Shown here one piece after another: positions 18,027-27,206 of a stretch of DNA of 64,000 nucleotides. Within the stretch, counting starts at the first letter, position 1; every line of letters starts with the position of its first letter. The notes under the pieces are model-generated. The model made no database searches. It worked only from the letters and a program-made list of their open reading frames with translations, and was not told the DNA's origin. Source of the stretch: Mycetocola_B reblochoni (lineage in GTDB: Bacteria > Actinomycetota > Actinomycetes > Actinomycetales > Microbacteriaceae); the NCBI RefSeq assembly GCF_003667525.1, contig NZ_RCUW01000005.1, positions 124,001 through 188,000 on the forward strand, written 5' to 3'. Made by a program: the position numbers and the translations under genes.

Positions 18027-18899
18027 GTGGTGGATCGGATCACCGCGGGCGAGGGACAGCGGCAGCCCTCGGCCGTGGAGCAGGGGCGCGTGCGCTACCG
18101 GAGGACCCAGAACCGTCGCTCGGTGCTCATCAGCGTCGGCTCGACGCTGGTGTTCGCGGTCCTCGTCTGGCTCGCGCTGACGGCGAGCCCCGGCTGGGAG
18201 CAGGTGCGGGCGTCGTTCTTCGACCCGCAGGTCGCCTGGGAGTCGCTTCCGACGGTGCTCGTCGGCCTGTGGACGAACATCCAGGTGCTCGCGATCGCCG
18301 TGGTCGGGGTCGCCGTGCTCGGCTCGCTGCTCGCGATCGCGCGGACGCTCCGCGGTCCGCTGTTCACGCCCGTCCGTATTCTCGCCGGGGCATACACGGA
18401 CATCTTCCGTGGCGTGCCGCTGCTGCTGGTGCTCTACCTCGTCGGCTTCGGGATCCCGGGCCTGGACATCTTCGGCCGGATGCCCGCGCAGTTCTGGGGA
18501 GCCATCGCGCTCGTCCTCTGCTACTCGGCGTACGTCGCCGAGGTGCTCAGGGCCGGCATCGAGGCGGTGCACCCCTCGCAGCGACTCGCGGCCCGGTCGC
18601 TCGGCCTGGGCTACGCGAAGACCCTCCGCCTCGTCGTCATGCCCCAGGCGGTGCGCAAGGTCACCCCCGCCCTGATGAACGACTTCGTGTCCATGCAGAA
18701 GGACGTCGGGCTCATCTCCGTGCTCGGCGCGGTGGACGCGATCCGGTCCGCGCAGATCCTGGTGGCGTCGAGCTACAACTTCACCCCCTACGTCGTCGCC
18801 GGCGTGCTGTTCATCCTGCTCTCGCTGCCGATGATCCGGCTCACCGATTGGTACAGCGCCCGCGCGCGTCGGCGCGAGCAGATCGGAGGCACCGTATGA
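18027..18899 (+). CDS. Amino-acid ABC transporter permease
   Basis: A 290-aa HisM/GlnP-type permease starting at GTG 18027, 5 bp after the binding protein. Five hydrophobic segments follow a cytoplasmic N-terminus. The EAA loop is clear (EVLRAGIEAVHPSQRLAARS, then LGLGYAKTLRLVVMPQAVRKVTPALMNDFVSMQKDVGL). Its stop overlaps the ATG of the ATPase gene. It likely acts as a homodimer because only one permease gene is present. Confidence 0.92.
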   Translation: MVDRITAGEGQRQPSAVEQGRVRYRRTQNRRSVLISVGSTLVFAVLVWLALTASPGWEQVRASFFDPQVAWESLPTVLVGLWTNIQVLAIAVVGVAVLGSLLAIARTLRGPLFTPVRILAGAYTDIFRGVPLLLVLYLVGFGIPGLDIFGRMPAQFWGAIALVLCYSAYVAEVLRAGIEAVHPSQRLAARSLGLGYAKTLRLVVMPQAVRKVTPALMNDFVSMQKDVGLISVLGAVDAIRSAQILVASSYNFTPYVVAGVLFILLSLPMIRLTDWYSARARRREQIGGTV

Positions 18900-19636
18900 C
18901 CGCGAACGAACCGGTGCTCCGGGTCGAGGGCGTCGTCAAGTGGTACGGGGAGCAGCCCGTCCTCGACGGCATCGACCTGGACGTCGCGCGGCACGAGGTC
19001 GTCGTGCTCATCGGCGCCTCGGGCTCGGGCAAGTCGACGCTGCTGAAGACCGTCAACCTGCTGGAACGCGTCGACGACGGCCAGATCTTCCTCGCCGGGG
19101 ATGACATCACCGACCCCAGGGTGAACGCGGACCGCGTGCGCGCCCGGATCGGCGTCGTGTTCCAGCACTACAACCTGTTCCCGCACATGAGCGTGCTCGA
19201 CAACGTCACCCTCGCCGGCCGGCACGTGCTCGGCTGGTCGCGCCCGCGTGCCGAGGCGCGGGGGAGGGAGCTTCTCGAGCGCATCGGGCTCGGCGACAGG
19301 GCGGCGGAGTACCCCGACCGTCTCTCCGGCGGCCAGCAGCAGCGCGTGGCGATCGCCAGGGCGCTGGCGACGGAGCCCGAGCTCCTGCTGCTGGACGAGA
19401 TCACGAGCGCACTCGACCCGCAGCTGGTCGGCGAGGTTCTCGACCTGGTCGGCGAGCTGAAGGCGGCGGGGTCGACGATTCTCATGGCGACGCACGAGAT
19501 GTCTTTCGCACGCCGGGTCGCGGACCGGGTCGTGTTCCTCCAGAACGGCAGGCTCGTCGAGCAGGGCACGCCGGAGCAGATCTTCGACGCCCCACAGCAC
19601 GAGGAGACCCGGCGCTTCCTGGCCCGCCTGGGCTGA
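18896..19636 (+). CDS. Amino-acid ABC transporter ATP-binding protein
   Basis: A 246-aa GlnQ-type ATPase with Walker A GASGSGKSTLL, signature LSGGQQQR, Walker B LLLLDEITSALD and the switch His in MATHEM. GGAGGC lies 5 bp before ATG 18896. It completes the importer with the two preceding genes. The LDEITSALDP variant, with Ile instead of Pro after DE, is known in this subfamily. Confidence 0.94.
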   Translation: MTANEPVLRVEGVVKWYGEQPVLDGIDLDVARHEVVVLIGASGSGKSTLLKTVNLLERVDDGQIFLAGDDITDPRVNADRVRARIGVVFQHYNLFPHMSVLDNVTLAGRHVLGWSRPRAEARGRELLERIGLGDRAAEYPDRLSGGQQQRVAIARALATEPELLLLDEITSALDPQLVGEVLDLVGELKAAGSTILMATHEMSFARRVADRVVFLQNGRLVEQGTPEQIFDAPQHEETRRFLARLG

Positions 19637-19732
19637 GCCGCCGGTCGTCCCGCGGCCGGCGATGGCCGGCTACCGGACGACGATGTCCGTGATCGGGCGC
19701 GGCCGGGCGGGGCCGGGCGGGTGCACCGCGAC

Positions 19733-19770
19733 GCCGAGGGGCGGGGAGCCGACGCTCCCCGCCCCTCGGC
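19733..19770. terminator. Bidirectional hairpin terminator
   Basis: Perfect 17-bp stem (gccgaggggcggggagc / gctccccgcccctcggc) with a 4-nt loop, between the convergent importer operon and the serine-hydrolase gene. Confidence 0.85.
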
Positions 19771-19786
19771 GGCCGTGGCCCTCGGC

Positions 19787-21898
19787 TCAGCCCCTGGACC
19801 TCCGGTGCCGGGCGCCGATCAGGCCGGCGGTACCGGCGAGGACGAGGACCGCGAGCACGCCGAGCAGTGCTCCCGTCCCCTGCGCTCCCGTGTCGGCCAG
19901 CGTGCCGTCGCTCCCGCCACCCGCGGCCGCGGGGCCGGTCGTGGAGTCGGCGTCCGCCGTCGGTGCGGGCGTCTCCGTCGCGCCCGAGGTCGGCTCGGGT
20001 GTCGGCGTCGGCGTTGCACCCGGCGTCTCCGACCCGTCGTCCGGTGTGGTGGCGAGGACGTACTCGTACACGATCGCGCCGATCCGCTGCACGTACGGGT
20101 TCGCCGTCGCCTGCAGGTCACCGCTGAAGCCCTCGCCGGCGGTGGTGAACACCGACAGCGTCAGCTCCTGGCCCGGCACGAGCAGCAGCCCGACGTCGTG
20201 GCTGACCGTGTCGTTCTCGCCGGTCTTGTGCGCGAGGACCTCCGCGGGGATGCTGGCGCCGAGCTTCGTCTTGACCTGCTGGTCGAGCATCAGCCCGATG
20301 ATGGTTCGCGCCGACTCCGGCGTCAGGTAGTCCTGCGCGCTCCGTGCGCTCGGCGTCGCCGCCTCGTCGTCACTCTCCGCGATGCGGTAGAACGAGGTCA
20401 GCAGCTGGTCCATGCCGACGGGGGTGAGCCACACGTCGCCCCAGCTGGGCACGACCGGCCCGAACATCTTGCGGCCGAAGTGCAGGTCGCCCGCCGAGAT
20501 CCCCGCCGCGGCGATGACGTCGCTGATCCGGTCGACGCCGCCGACCACGTCGGCGAGCTTGTTCGTGGCGGTGTTGTCGCTCACGGTCACCATGAGGTCG
20601 AGCATCTCGCCGACGGTGACGTCCTGGGGGAACGCGCGGTCCTTCAGCACGCCGCTGCCGCCGTAGCGCTCGTCCTCGGTGATCGTCGCGACGTCGTCGA
20701 GGTCGAGCTCGCCGCTCTGCACCTGCGTCATGACGGTCGCCGCGAGCGCGAGCTTGATCGTGCTCGCCGTCGTGTACCTGTCCAGCTTGCCGAGGAACAG
20801 TGCGCGGTCGTCGTAGCTGCCGGAGAGGTCCCTGACCGCGACACCGACGTCGACCCCGGCGGCGCGCGCCTCGTCGATGACCGGCTGGATGGCATCGGAC
20901 AGCTCCGGCCACTCGTCGGAGACGCCGATCGTCGGAGCGGGGATCTCCTCCTCGACGGGCTCCTGCAGGAACCCGTACACGGTCGAGGCCACGCGCTGCA
21001 CGTAGCGGTTGACCTCGGTCTGCGAGCGCCCGGCCGCGTAGGAGCTGGTCACGGTCAGCGCCACCTCGTGGCCGTCGAGCAGGATGATGCCGCTGTCGTG
21101 CGATACGTCGCCGAGCTCGCCCGTTTTGTTGGCCAGGTGCTCGCGCGGGATGACGGCGCCGAACTTGGTGTTGACCAGCTGCCCCTTCATCAGGCCGATG
21201 ATGTGCTCGCTTGAGGAGGCGCTGAGGATGTCGTGCCGGTACAGCCGGGCGATGAGGTCGGTGACCTCGGCGGCGTTGATCCAGTTCTCGCCGAGCGGAG
21301 GGGTCGCGGTGTGGATCATCTTGCGGCCGAGCCAGAGCGTGTCGTAGCCGAGGCCCTCGATGTACGCGTTGATGCGGTCGAAGCCGCCGGCGCGGTCGAT
21401 GAGCACGTTGGTGGCGGTGTTGTCGCTGACCTGGACCATGAGCTCCATGAGCTCGCGGACGGTGATGTCGAGCGGGAACTGCCGGCCCTGGAGGGTCCCG
21501 GCGCCGCCGACGATGTTGGAGCTGCCCGCGGGGATCGTCACCGACTCGTCCAGGCTGAGCCTGCCGTGATCGGCCTCGTCCATGAGCAGGGCGAGCAGCG
21601 GGAGCTTGATGACGCTGGCCGCCTTGACCGGCTCCTGGCTGCCCGCGTCGATCGTCCCCGCGCCGTAGAGGCCGCTGAGGTCCTCGGCGCTGACACCGAG
21701 GGTGACGCCGTCCGCGGCGGCCTCGTCGACGATCGCGTCGATCCGGCCTTCCAGCTCGGCCCACCCGGCCGAGGGGGTGAGAGCGTGGGCCGCGGGCGCG
21801 ACGGCGACGAGCGTGCCGGCGGCGAGGCCGACGGTCAGCAGGGCGGACACGAGGGCGGGGCGTCGCGAGCGTCGCCGGGGGGTGTGGGGGTTCGGCAT
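19787..21898 (-). CDS. Surface protein with two tandem class A beta-lactamase-fold serine hydrolase domains
   Basis: A 703-aa exported protein: Arg-rich signal peptide (ends near AAHA, residue 39), two homologous serine-hydrolase domains, a Pro/Thr linker, LADTG (667-671), a hydrophobic helix and an Arg tail, that is an LAxTG wall-sorting signal as recognised by class E sortases. Domain 1 has S95-x-x-K98, S158-D-N and K258-T-G; domain 2 has S379-x-x-K382, S440-D-N and K558-T-G, so both keep the three active-site motifs. It could be a beta-lactamase, a peptidase or a penicillin binder. AAAGGA precedes the ATG. A double-domain form is unusual. Confidence 0.87.
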   Translation of the reverse strand: MPNPHTPRRRSRRPALVSALLTVGLAAGTLVAVAPAAHALTPSAGWAELEGRIDAIVDEAAADGVTLGVSAEDLSGLYGAGTIDAGSQEPVKAASVIKLPLLALLMDEADHGRLSLDESVTIPAGSSNIVGGAGTLQGRQFPLDITVRELMELMVQVSDNTATNVLIDRAGGFDRINAYIEGLGYDTLWLGRKMIHTATPPLGENWINAAEVTDLIARLYRHDILSASSSEHIIGLMKGQLVNTKFGAVIPREHLANKTGELGDVSHDSGIILLDGHEVALTVTSSYAAGRSQTEVNRYVQRVASTVYGFLQEPVEEEIPAPTIGVSDEWPELSDAIQPVIDEARAAGVDVGVAVRDLSGSYDDRALFLGKLDRYTTASTIKLALAATVMTQVQSGELDLDDVATITEDERYGGSGVLKDRAFPQDVTVGEMLDLMVTVSDNTATNKLADVVGGVDRISDVIAAAGISAGDLHFGRKMFGPVVPSWGDVWLTPVGMDQLLTSFYRIAESDDEAATPSARSAQDYLTPESARTIIGLMLDQQVKTKLGASIPAEVLAHKTGENDTVSHDVGLLLVPGQELTLSVFTTAGEGFSGDLQATANPYVQRIGAIVYEYVLATTPDDGSETPGATPTPTPEPTSGATETPAPTADADSTTGPAAAGGGSDGTLADTGAQGTGALLGVLAVLVLAGTAGLIGARHRRSRG

Positions 21899-22006
21899 TC
21901 TGTCCTTTCGGTGCCCGCGGCGCGGGCCACGTCCAGGACAGCAGGGTCGTGTTTCGGGACTGTGTTCGCGGTGTAACCGTCAGCCCCCGATCCGGGCCGT
22001 CCGGTC

Positions 22007-22540
22007 TCAGCCGTCGAAGCGCGCGCCGGCGACCCGCGGTGAGCGCAGGAGCAGGATGATCAGAACGATCGCCCCGAAGGGGAGGAGCGCGATCAGCACC
22101 CACGGCCCGGGCAGGTCCGAGTCGTGCAGCCGCCTGACCGCGACGGTGATGCTCGGTACGAGCGTCACCAGCGTCCAGAGCCCCGCCACGACCATCGACA
22201 CGGCGGCGACGGCAGGGACGTCCGCGCCCGCGACGCCCCAGGAGGCGACCTCCCCGCCGCCGAAGAGTGGCGAGCCGACCGGCCCGAGGGGGAGCGTGCC
22301 CCAGCCGGCGCCCGCCAGAAGGGGGACGACGACGCAGAGCAGCAGCAGCACCGCCGCGTTCACGAGCATCCACCACCAGAACTCGCTTTCGCTGGCCCGT
22401 CCGCGCAGCTGATAGGCACGCGTCCACAGCGTCCGGTTGAGCGCGGCCCCGATCGTGGCGCGCGGAAGCGGTGCCGCGGTGAGGTCGGGTGCAGCCGCGT
22501 CGGCGGCGTCGGCTGGCCGGGGGGCGTCGTGGTCGAGCAT
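22007..22540 (-). CDS. DUF805 membrane protein
   Basis: A 177-aa protein with a short acidic N-terminus and the DUF805 core: LNRTLWTRAYQLRGRASESE, FWWWML, four hydrophobic segments and AVRRLHDSDLPGPW. DUF805 proteins are inner-membrane proteins without assigned function. The start is ATG 22538-22540; the long open frame upstream of it is antisense to the CNNM gene and artefactual. A leftward monocistronic gene. Confidence 0.87.
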   Translation of the reverse strand: MLDHDAPRPADAADAAAPDLTAAPLPRATIGAALNRTLWTRAYQLRGRASESEFWWWMLVNAAVLLLLCVVVPLLAGAGWGTLPLGPVGSPLFGGGEVASWGVAGADVPAVAAVSMVVAGLWTLVTLVPSITVAVRRLHDSDLPGPWVLIALLPFGAIVLIILLLRSPRVAGARFDG

Positions 22541-22634
22541 GGTCGCGACACTACCGCCCGGCCGTGGCGCGCGCGACGGCCGATCCGCAGCTGTGCGCTT
22601 GCCCCGGAGGCCCCCGCCGCGGCGGACGTCCCTG

Positions 22635-22640
22635 TAGCAT
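22635..22640 (+). promoter_or_regulatory. -10 hexamer TAGCAT upstream of the CNNM genes
   Basis: TAGCAT in the divergent gap gives a leader of about 135 nt. I see no clear structure in that leader apart from G+C-rich sequence. Confidence 0.35.
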
Positions 22641-22783
22641 GAGGCAACGCAGTCCCGAGCCCCCCACCGAAGGAGAGTGACACCGCCGGTGCCGCACGCC
22701 GACGACGTTCCGCAACCTGGCCCCCGGGCCGCCCACCCCGTCCCCGCCCCGAGCAGACGCCCCGCCGATGCGGAGGCCCGACG

Positions 22784-24163
22784 GTGATCGGCGCCCTCCT
22801 GCTCCTGCTCGTCGGCGTCCTGCTGACCCTGGCGATCATCGCCGTCGGCGGGTTCTTCGTGGCCCAGGAGTTCGCCTACATGTCGGTGGACCGTTCGCGG
22901 CTCCGCGCGCTCGCCGAGGCGGGCGACACCGCCGCGGCCAACGCCCTCCGGGTGACCGCACGCACCTCCTTCATGCTCTCCGGCGCGCAGCTGGGCATCA
23001 CGGTCACCGGCCTGATGGTCGGCTACGTCGCCGAGCCGCTCATCGGTGAGTCGCTGGGCACGCTCCTCGGCGGCGTCGGCGTCCCGGCCGCCGTCAGCGT
23101 CTCGGTCGGCACCGTCCTCGCCCTGGCGCTGGCGACGGTCGTGCAGATGATCTTCGGCGAGCTCTACCCGAAGAACCTGGCGATCGCGACGCCGGGGCCG
23201 CTGGCGCGACGGCTCGCCCGTCCCACGCTGGTGTACCTGTCCGTGTTCGGCTGGCTGATCTGGGTGTTCGACCAGGCGGCCGCCGGGCTGCTGAAGCTCA
23301 TCGGGGTCGAGCCGGTGCACGACATCGAGTCGAGCGCCTCCAGGGAGGAGCTGCGTCGCGCGGTGTCCGATTCGAGGGCGAGCGGCGACATCCCCGCCGA
23401 GCTCTCGCTCCTCATCGACCGGGTGATCGACTTCCCCGACAGGGACGTCGAGCACGCCATGGTCCCGCGGTCGCGCGTCGACGTGGTCGACGCCGACCTC
23501 CCCGTCGCCGAGCTCAGGGCACTCATGGTCTCGGGGCACTCCCGCTACCCCGTCGTCGACGAGCGCGGCATGCCGGTCGGCGTGGTCGAGCTGGCCGCCG
23601 TGCTGGCCGGAGGGGACCCGGCCGCCCCGGCCAGCACCCTCATGGGCGACTCCATGATCGTTCCCACGGTCATGGCCCTGCCTGACGCCCTGGCCCGGCT
23701 GGAGTCGTCGCGCCGACGCATGGCCTGCGTCCTCGACGAGTACGGCGGCTTCGTCGGGATCCTCACCGTCGAGGACATGGCGGAGGAGATCGTCGGCGCC
23801 CTGGCGGACGAGCACGACGCCGAACGCCACGAGGAGGCCAGAGCCGTGTCCGAGAACGAGTGGCACATGGACGGCGACGTCCACATCGACGAGGTCACCC
23901 GCGTCATCGGGTACCCCCTGCCCGAGAGCGACGTCGAGACCCTGGCCGGTCTGGTCATCGCCGCGAGGGGTGAGCTCCCGGCCGTGGCCGAGTCGGTCGT
24001 CGTCGAGCTGCCCGTGCAGCCGTCCGACCTGATCTCGGGCGACGATGTCACCCGCGCGCTCGCCGTCGAGGTCCTCGCGATCGAGCACCACGTGCCGAGC
24101 CGGCTCCGCGTACGTCTGGTGACGACGGACCACGCCGCCGACCGTGGGGAGGACCGCGCATGA
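22784..24163 (+). CDS. CNNM/CorC-type membrane protein with CBS pair
   Basis: A 459-aa protein: DUF21 transmembrane domain (about 1-190, with RTSFMLSGAQLGITVTGLMVGY and GELYPKNLAIATP), a CBS pair (about 215-340) and a C-terminal CorC_HlyC domain (VHIDEVTRVIGYPLP). Such proteins move Mg2+ or Co2+ or confer resistance to them. GTG 22784 has GGAGG 8 bp upstream. The next gene is a second CNNM protein that overlaps its stop (ATGA); the two may form a heteromeric pair. Confidence 0.92.
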   Translation: MIGALLLLLVGVLLTLAIIAVGGFFVAQEFAYMSVDRSRLRALAEAGDTAAANALRVTARTSFMLSGAQLGITVTGLMVGYVAEPLIGESLGTLLGGVGVPAAVSVSVGTVLALALATVVQMIFGELYPKNLAIATPGPLARRLARPTLVYLSVFGWLIWVFDQAAAGLLKLIGVEPVHDIESSASREELRRAVSDSRASGDIPAELSLLIDRVIDFPDRDVEHAMVPRSRVDVVDADLPVAELRALMVSGHSRYPVVDERGMPVGVVELAAVLAGGDPAAPASTLMGDSMIVPTVMALPDALARLESSRRRMACVLDEYGGFVGILTVEDMAEEIVGALADEHDAERHEEARAVSENEWHMDGDVHIDEVTRVIGYPLPESDVETLAGLVIAARGELPAVAESVVVELPVQPSDLISGDDVTRALAVEVLAIEHHVPSRLRVRLVTTDHAADRGEDRA

Positions 24164-25173
24164 GCACACCGGTCGTGATCGCCGTGACGGTGCTGCTCAT
24201 CGTCGCGAGCGCGTTCTTCGTGATCATCGAGTTCGCCCTGCTCGGCGCGCGGAGGCAGCGCCTCGAGGCCGACGCCGAGCGCAGTGCCGCCGCCCGCGCC
24301 GCGCTGCGCGGGATGAACGAGCTCACCATGATGCTCGCCGTGGCTCAGCTGGGCATCACGGTGTGCACCTTCGCGCTCGGCGCCGTCACCAAGCCGGCGG
24401 TGGACGCGTGGCTGCTCGTGCCGCTGAGCGCGATCGGGCTGCCGGAGTGGCTGGCCGACGTCGCCTCCTTCGCCCTCGCGCTCATCATCGTGACCTTCCT
24501 GCACCTGGTCATCGGCGAGATGATGCCCAAGTCCTGGGCGATCGCCCACCCGGAGCGTGCGGCGAAGCTGATCGCGCTGCCCGCCAGGGGGATCGAGACC
24601 GCTCTCCGTCCCCTGCTGGTGTGGATCAACCGGATCGCGAACCGGCTGGTCGCGGCCAGCGGCGTGACCCCCGTGGAACGCGCCGCCGTCGGCGGCCAGG
24701 ACATCGACACGATCCGCCAGCTGGTCGAGCAGTCGGCGCACGCCGGCACGATCGACACCGGCTTCCACCGCCAGCTGACCGAGATCCTCGACCTGCAGAG
24801 CGTGCCGCTCAGCGCGGTGGCGCACGCCGTGACCCCGACGAGTGTGCCCCGGCGGGCGACGGCCGCCGAGCTCTGGGACGTCGTCGCGGCGAGCGGCCAT
24901 ATGCGCATCCTGGTCGGCGCAACGGACCTGGTCGACCTCGGCGTGGTGCATGTGAGGGACACCCTCGCGCTCGAGCCGGGGGAGCGCATCGACGCGGCCG
25001 TCCGGCCCGCCCTCATCCTCCCCGCCGAGATCGCCGCGGGCGACGCGTTCCGCATCATGCGCGACCGGGGCGAGCAGCTGGTCGTCCTCGCCGAGGACGG
25101 CGCCGTCGTCGGGGTGGCGACCGTCGCCGACGTGCTCAACTCGATCCTTCCCCGCACCGGGACGGCCCGCTGA
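24160..25173 (+). CDS. CNNM-type membrane protein, short form
   Basis: A 337-aa protein with the DUF21 domain (GMNELTMMLAVAQLGITVCTF, GEMMPKSWAIAHPERAA) and a CBS region (VEQSAHAGTIDTGFHRQLTE onward), but no CorC_HlyC domain, unlike its upstream partner. Start ATG overlaps the previous stop. A longer plus a shorter CNNM gene in tandem is common in actinobacteria. Probably Mg2+/divalent cation transport; not shown by sequence. Confidence 0.9.
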   Translation: MSTPVVIAVTVLLIVASAFFVIIEFALLGARRQRLEADAERSAAARAALRGMNELTMMLAVAQLGITVCTFALGAVTKPAVDAWLLVPLSAIGLPEWLADVASFALALIIVTFLHLVIGEMMPKSWAIAHPERAAKLIALPARGIETALRPLLVWINRIANRLVAASGVTPVERAAVGGQDIDTIRQLVEQSAHAGTIDTGFHRQLTEILDLQSVPLSAVAHAVTPTSVPRRATAAELWDVVAASGHMRILVGATDLVDLGVVHVRDTLALEPGERIDAAVRPALILPAEIAAGDAFRIMRDRGEQLVVLAEDGAVVGVATVADVLNSILPRTGTAR

Positions 25174-25226
25174 GCCTCGCGTCGTCTCGAGCCGATCTTT
25201 CCGTGCGGTTTCGGGGCGGCGTGCGC

Positions 25227-25232
25227 TAGCGT
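25227..25232 (+). promoter_or_regulatory. -10 hexamer TAGCGT upstream of glpD
   Basis: TAGCGT about 73 bp before the glpD ATG. The leader has a GGGAG ribosome site at 25294. Confidence 0.4.
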
Positions 25233-25304
25233 CGCAACCACAGAACCCGTTCGCACGTCCGGACACCGTGGTGCGTGCAGCGGCCGTACCGACGGGAGCG
25301 CACG

Positions 25305-27032
25305 ATGGTTTCGACACACACGACCGGCCGGCTGGGGCCGGCGGAACGCGACGCGGCGATCGCCGCGCTCGAGGACACCGAGCTCGACGTGCTCGTCATC
25401 GGGGGCGGGATCGTCGGAACGGGCAGCGCCCTCGACGCGGTCACGCGTGGCCTGAGCACGGGCCTGGTCGAGGCGAGGGACTGGGCATCGGGCACGTCGA
25501 GCCGGTCCTCGAAGCTCGTGCACGGCGGCATCCGCTACCTCGAGCAGCTCGACTTCCGCCTGGTCAGGGAGGCGCTGATCGAGCGAGGGCTGCTGCTGCA
25601 GCGCCTCGCCCCCCACCTGGTCAAGCCGGTCCGCTTCATCTACCCGCTGTCGAAGCGCGTGTTCGAGCGGTTATACATCGGCGCGGGCATGCTGCTGTAC
25701 GACCTGTTCTCCTACAGCGGCGGACGTCCGCCCGGCGTGCCGCACCACCGGCACTGGTCCAGGCGGAAGCTGCTGCAGGCCCACCCGGGGATCGCGAAGG
25801 ACGCCTTCGTCGGAGGGCTCAGCTACTACGACGCCCAGGTCGACGACGCCAGGTACGTGGCCACGCTCGCCCGCACGGCGTCCGCGTACGGCGCCCACGT
25901 CGCCAGCCGGGTGCGCGTCGAGGGCTTCATCAAGGTGGGCCGCCGCGTCGTGGGCGTGCGGGCGCACGACCTCGAGTCGGGGCACCGCTTCGAGATCAGG
26001 GCCAAGCAGGTCGTGAACGCCACCGGCGTGTGGACGGACGAGACGCAGGCGATGGTGGCCGAGCGGGGCCAGTTCAAGGTCCGCGCGTCCAAGGGCATCC
26101 ACCTCGTCGTCCCGCGCGACCGCTTCCAGTCGGCCTCGGGGCTGCTGCTGCGCACGGAGAAGAGCGTGCTGTTCGTTATCCCGTGGGGCAGGCACTGGCT
26201 GATCGGCACGACCGACACCGACTGGGACCTCGACAAGGCGCACCCCGCGGCGACGGCCGCCGACATCGACTACCTGCTCGAGCACGTGAACCGGGTCCTC
26301 GCCGTCCCGCTCGGGCGCGAGGACGTCGAGGGCGTCTACGCGGGCCTGCGGCCGCTGCTGGCGGGCGAGAGCGAGCAGACCTCCAAGCTGTCGCGGGAGC
26401 ACCTCGTCGCCCACTCCGTGCCGGGGCTCGTCGTCGTCGCCGGCGGCAAGTGGACGACCTACCGCGTGATGGCGAGGGACGCGATCGATGCTGCGGCCGA
26501 CGCCCTGGACGGCCGCGTGCCGGCGAGCACCACGGAGGACATCGCGCTGCTCGGCGCCGAGGGCTACCCGGCGGCGTGGAACCGCAGGGCGATGATCGCG
26601 AAGGAGCACGGTCTGCACCCGGTCCGGATCGAGCACCTGCTCAACCGCTACGGCACCGAGGCCCAGCTCGTGCTCGACCTCATCGACGCCGACCCGTCCC
26701 TCGCCGAGCCGCTGCCGGGGGCCGACGACTACCTCAGGGCCGAGGTCGTCTTCGCCGTGACCGCGGAGGGGGCGCTGCACGTCGACGACGTCCTCGCCCG
26801 TCGCACCCGCGTGTCGATCGAGGCCTGGGACCGGGGCGCCTCCGCGTCGCCCGTCGTGGCGGAGATCATGGGAGGACTGCTCGGCTGGGACGAGAGCAGG
26901 ACCAGGAGCGAGGACGAGCTGTACCAGCAGAGGGTGCTCGCCGAGATCGCCTCCCAGGAGCAGCCGGACGACCTCTCGGCCGACCGGGTACGCCTGGCCG
27001 CGCCGGAGATCCCCGGGGTCACCGCCGACTGA
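25305..27032 (+). CDS. glpD: Aerobic glycerol-3-phosphate dehydrogenase
   Basis: A 575-aa flavoprotein that oxidises glycerol-3-phosphate to dihydroxyacetone phosphate and feeds electrons to quinones. Seen: the FAD Rossmann motif DVLVIGGGIVGTGSALDAVT, SGTSSRSSKLVHGGIRYLEQ, TDTDWD, GLRPLL and the C-terminal GlpD-type helical domain (RRAMIAKEHGLHPVRIEHLL). I used ATG 25305 rather than the start 10 codons earlier because of the GGGAG site. Monocistronic; no glpF/glpK nearby. Confidence 0.94.
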   Translation: MVSTHTTGRLGPAERDAAIAALEDTELDVLVIGGGIVGTGSALDAVTRGLSTGLVEARDWASGTSSRSSKLVHGGIRYLEQLDFRLVREALIERGLLLQRLAPHLVKPVRFIYPLSKRVFERLYIGAGMLLYDLFSYSGGRPPGVPHHRHWSRRKLLQAHPGIAKDAFVGGLSYYDAQVDDARYVATLARTASAYGAHVASRVRVEGFIKVGRRVVGVRAHDLESGHRFEIRAKQVVNATGVWTDETQAMVAERGQFKVRASKGIHLVVPRDRFQSASGLLLRTEKSVLFVIPWGRHWLIGTTDTDWDLDKAHPAATAADIDYLLEHVNRVLAVPLGREDVEGVYAGLRPLLAGESEQTSKLSREHLVAHSVPGLVVVAGGKWTTYRVMARDAIDAAADALDGRVPASTTEDIALLGAEGYPAAWNRRAMIAKEHGLHPVRIEHLLNRYGTEAQLVLDLIDADPSLAEPLPGADDYLRAEVVFAVTAEGALHVDDVLARRTRVSIEAWDRGASASPVVAEIMGGLLGWDESRTRSEDELYQQRVLAEIASQEQPDDLSADRVRLAAPEIPGVTAD

Positions 27033-27165
27033 CGTCCGCGAGGGACGTGCCGTTCGCGGCGTCGCTGCCGCCCCGCGCCCGGCGCCGACCCGTGACGCCG
27101 AGCGGGGCGGCGTTCCGCCGCTGGCGAAGCGGGGCGGCGGCGTTCGCGCCGGCCTCCGGCGGCGA

Positions 27166-27171
27166 TAGACT
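27166..27171 (+). promoter_or_regulatory. -10 hexamer TAGACT upstream of the antiporter pair
   Basis: TAGACT gives a leader of about 30 nt with GAGGAGAG at 27193. Upstream, the sequence agcggggcggcg occurs twice (near 27100 and 27128). Confidence 0.5.
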
Positions 27172-27206
27172 TGTCGGGTTGGTAGGGCGAGCCGAGGAGA
27201 GTGTCC

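Noticed and set aside
22541..24169. 543-codon upstream extension of the DUF805 gene
   Set aside because: Antisense to the first CNNM gene and without any recognisable domain; the DUF805 start at 22540 is normal.
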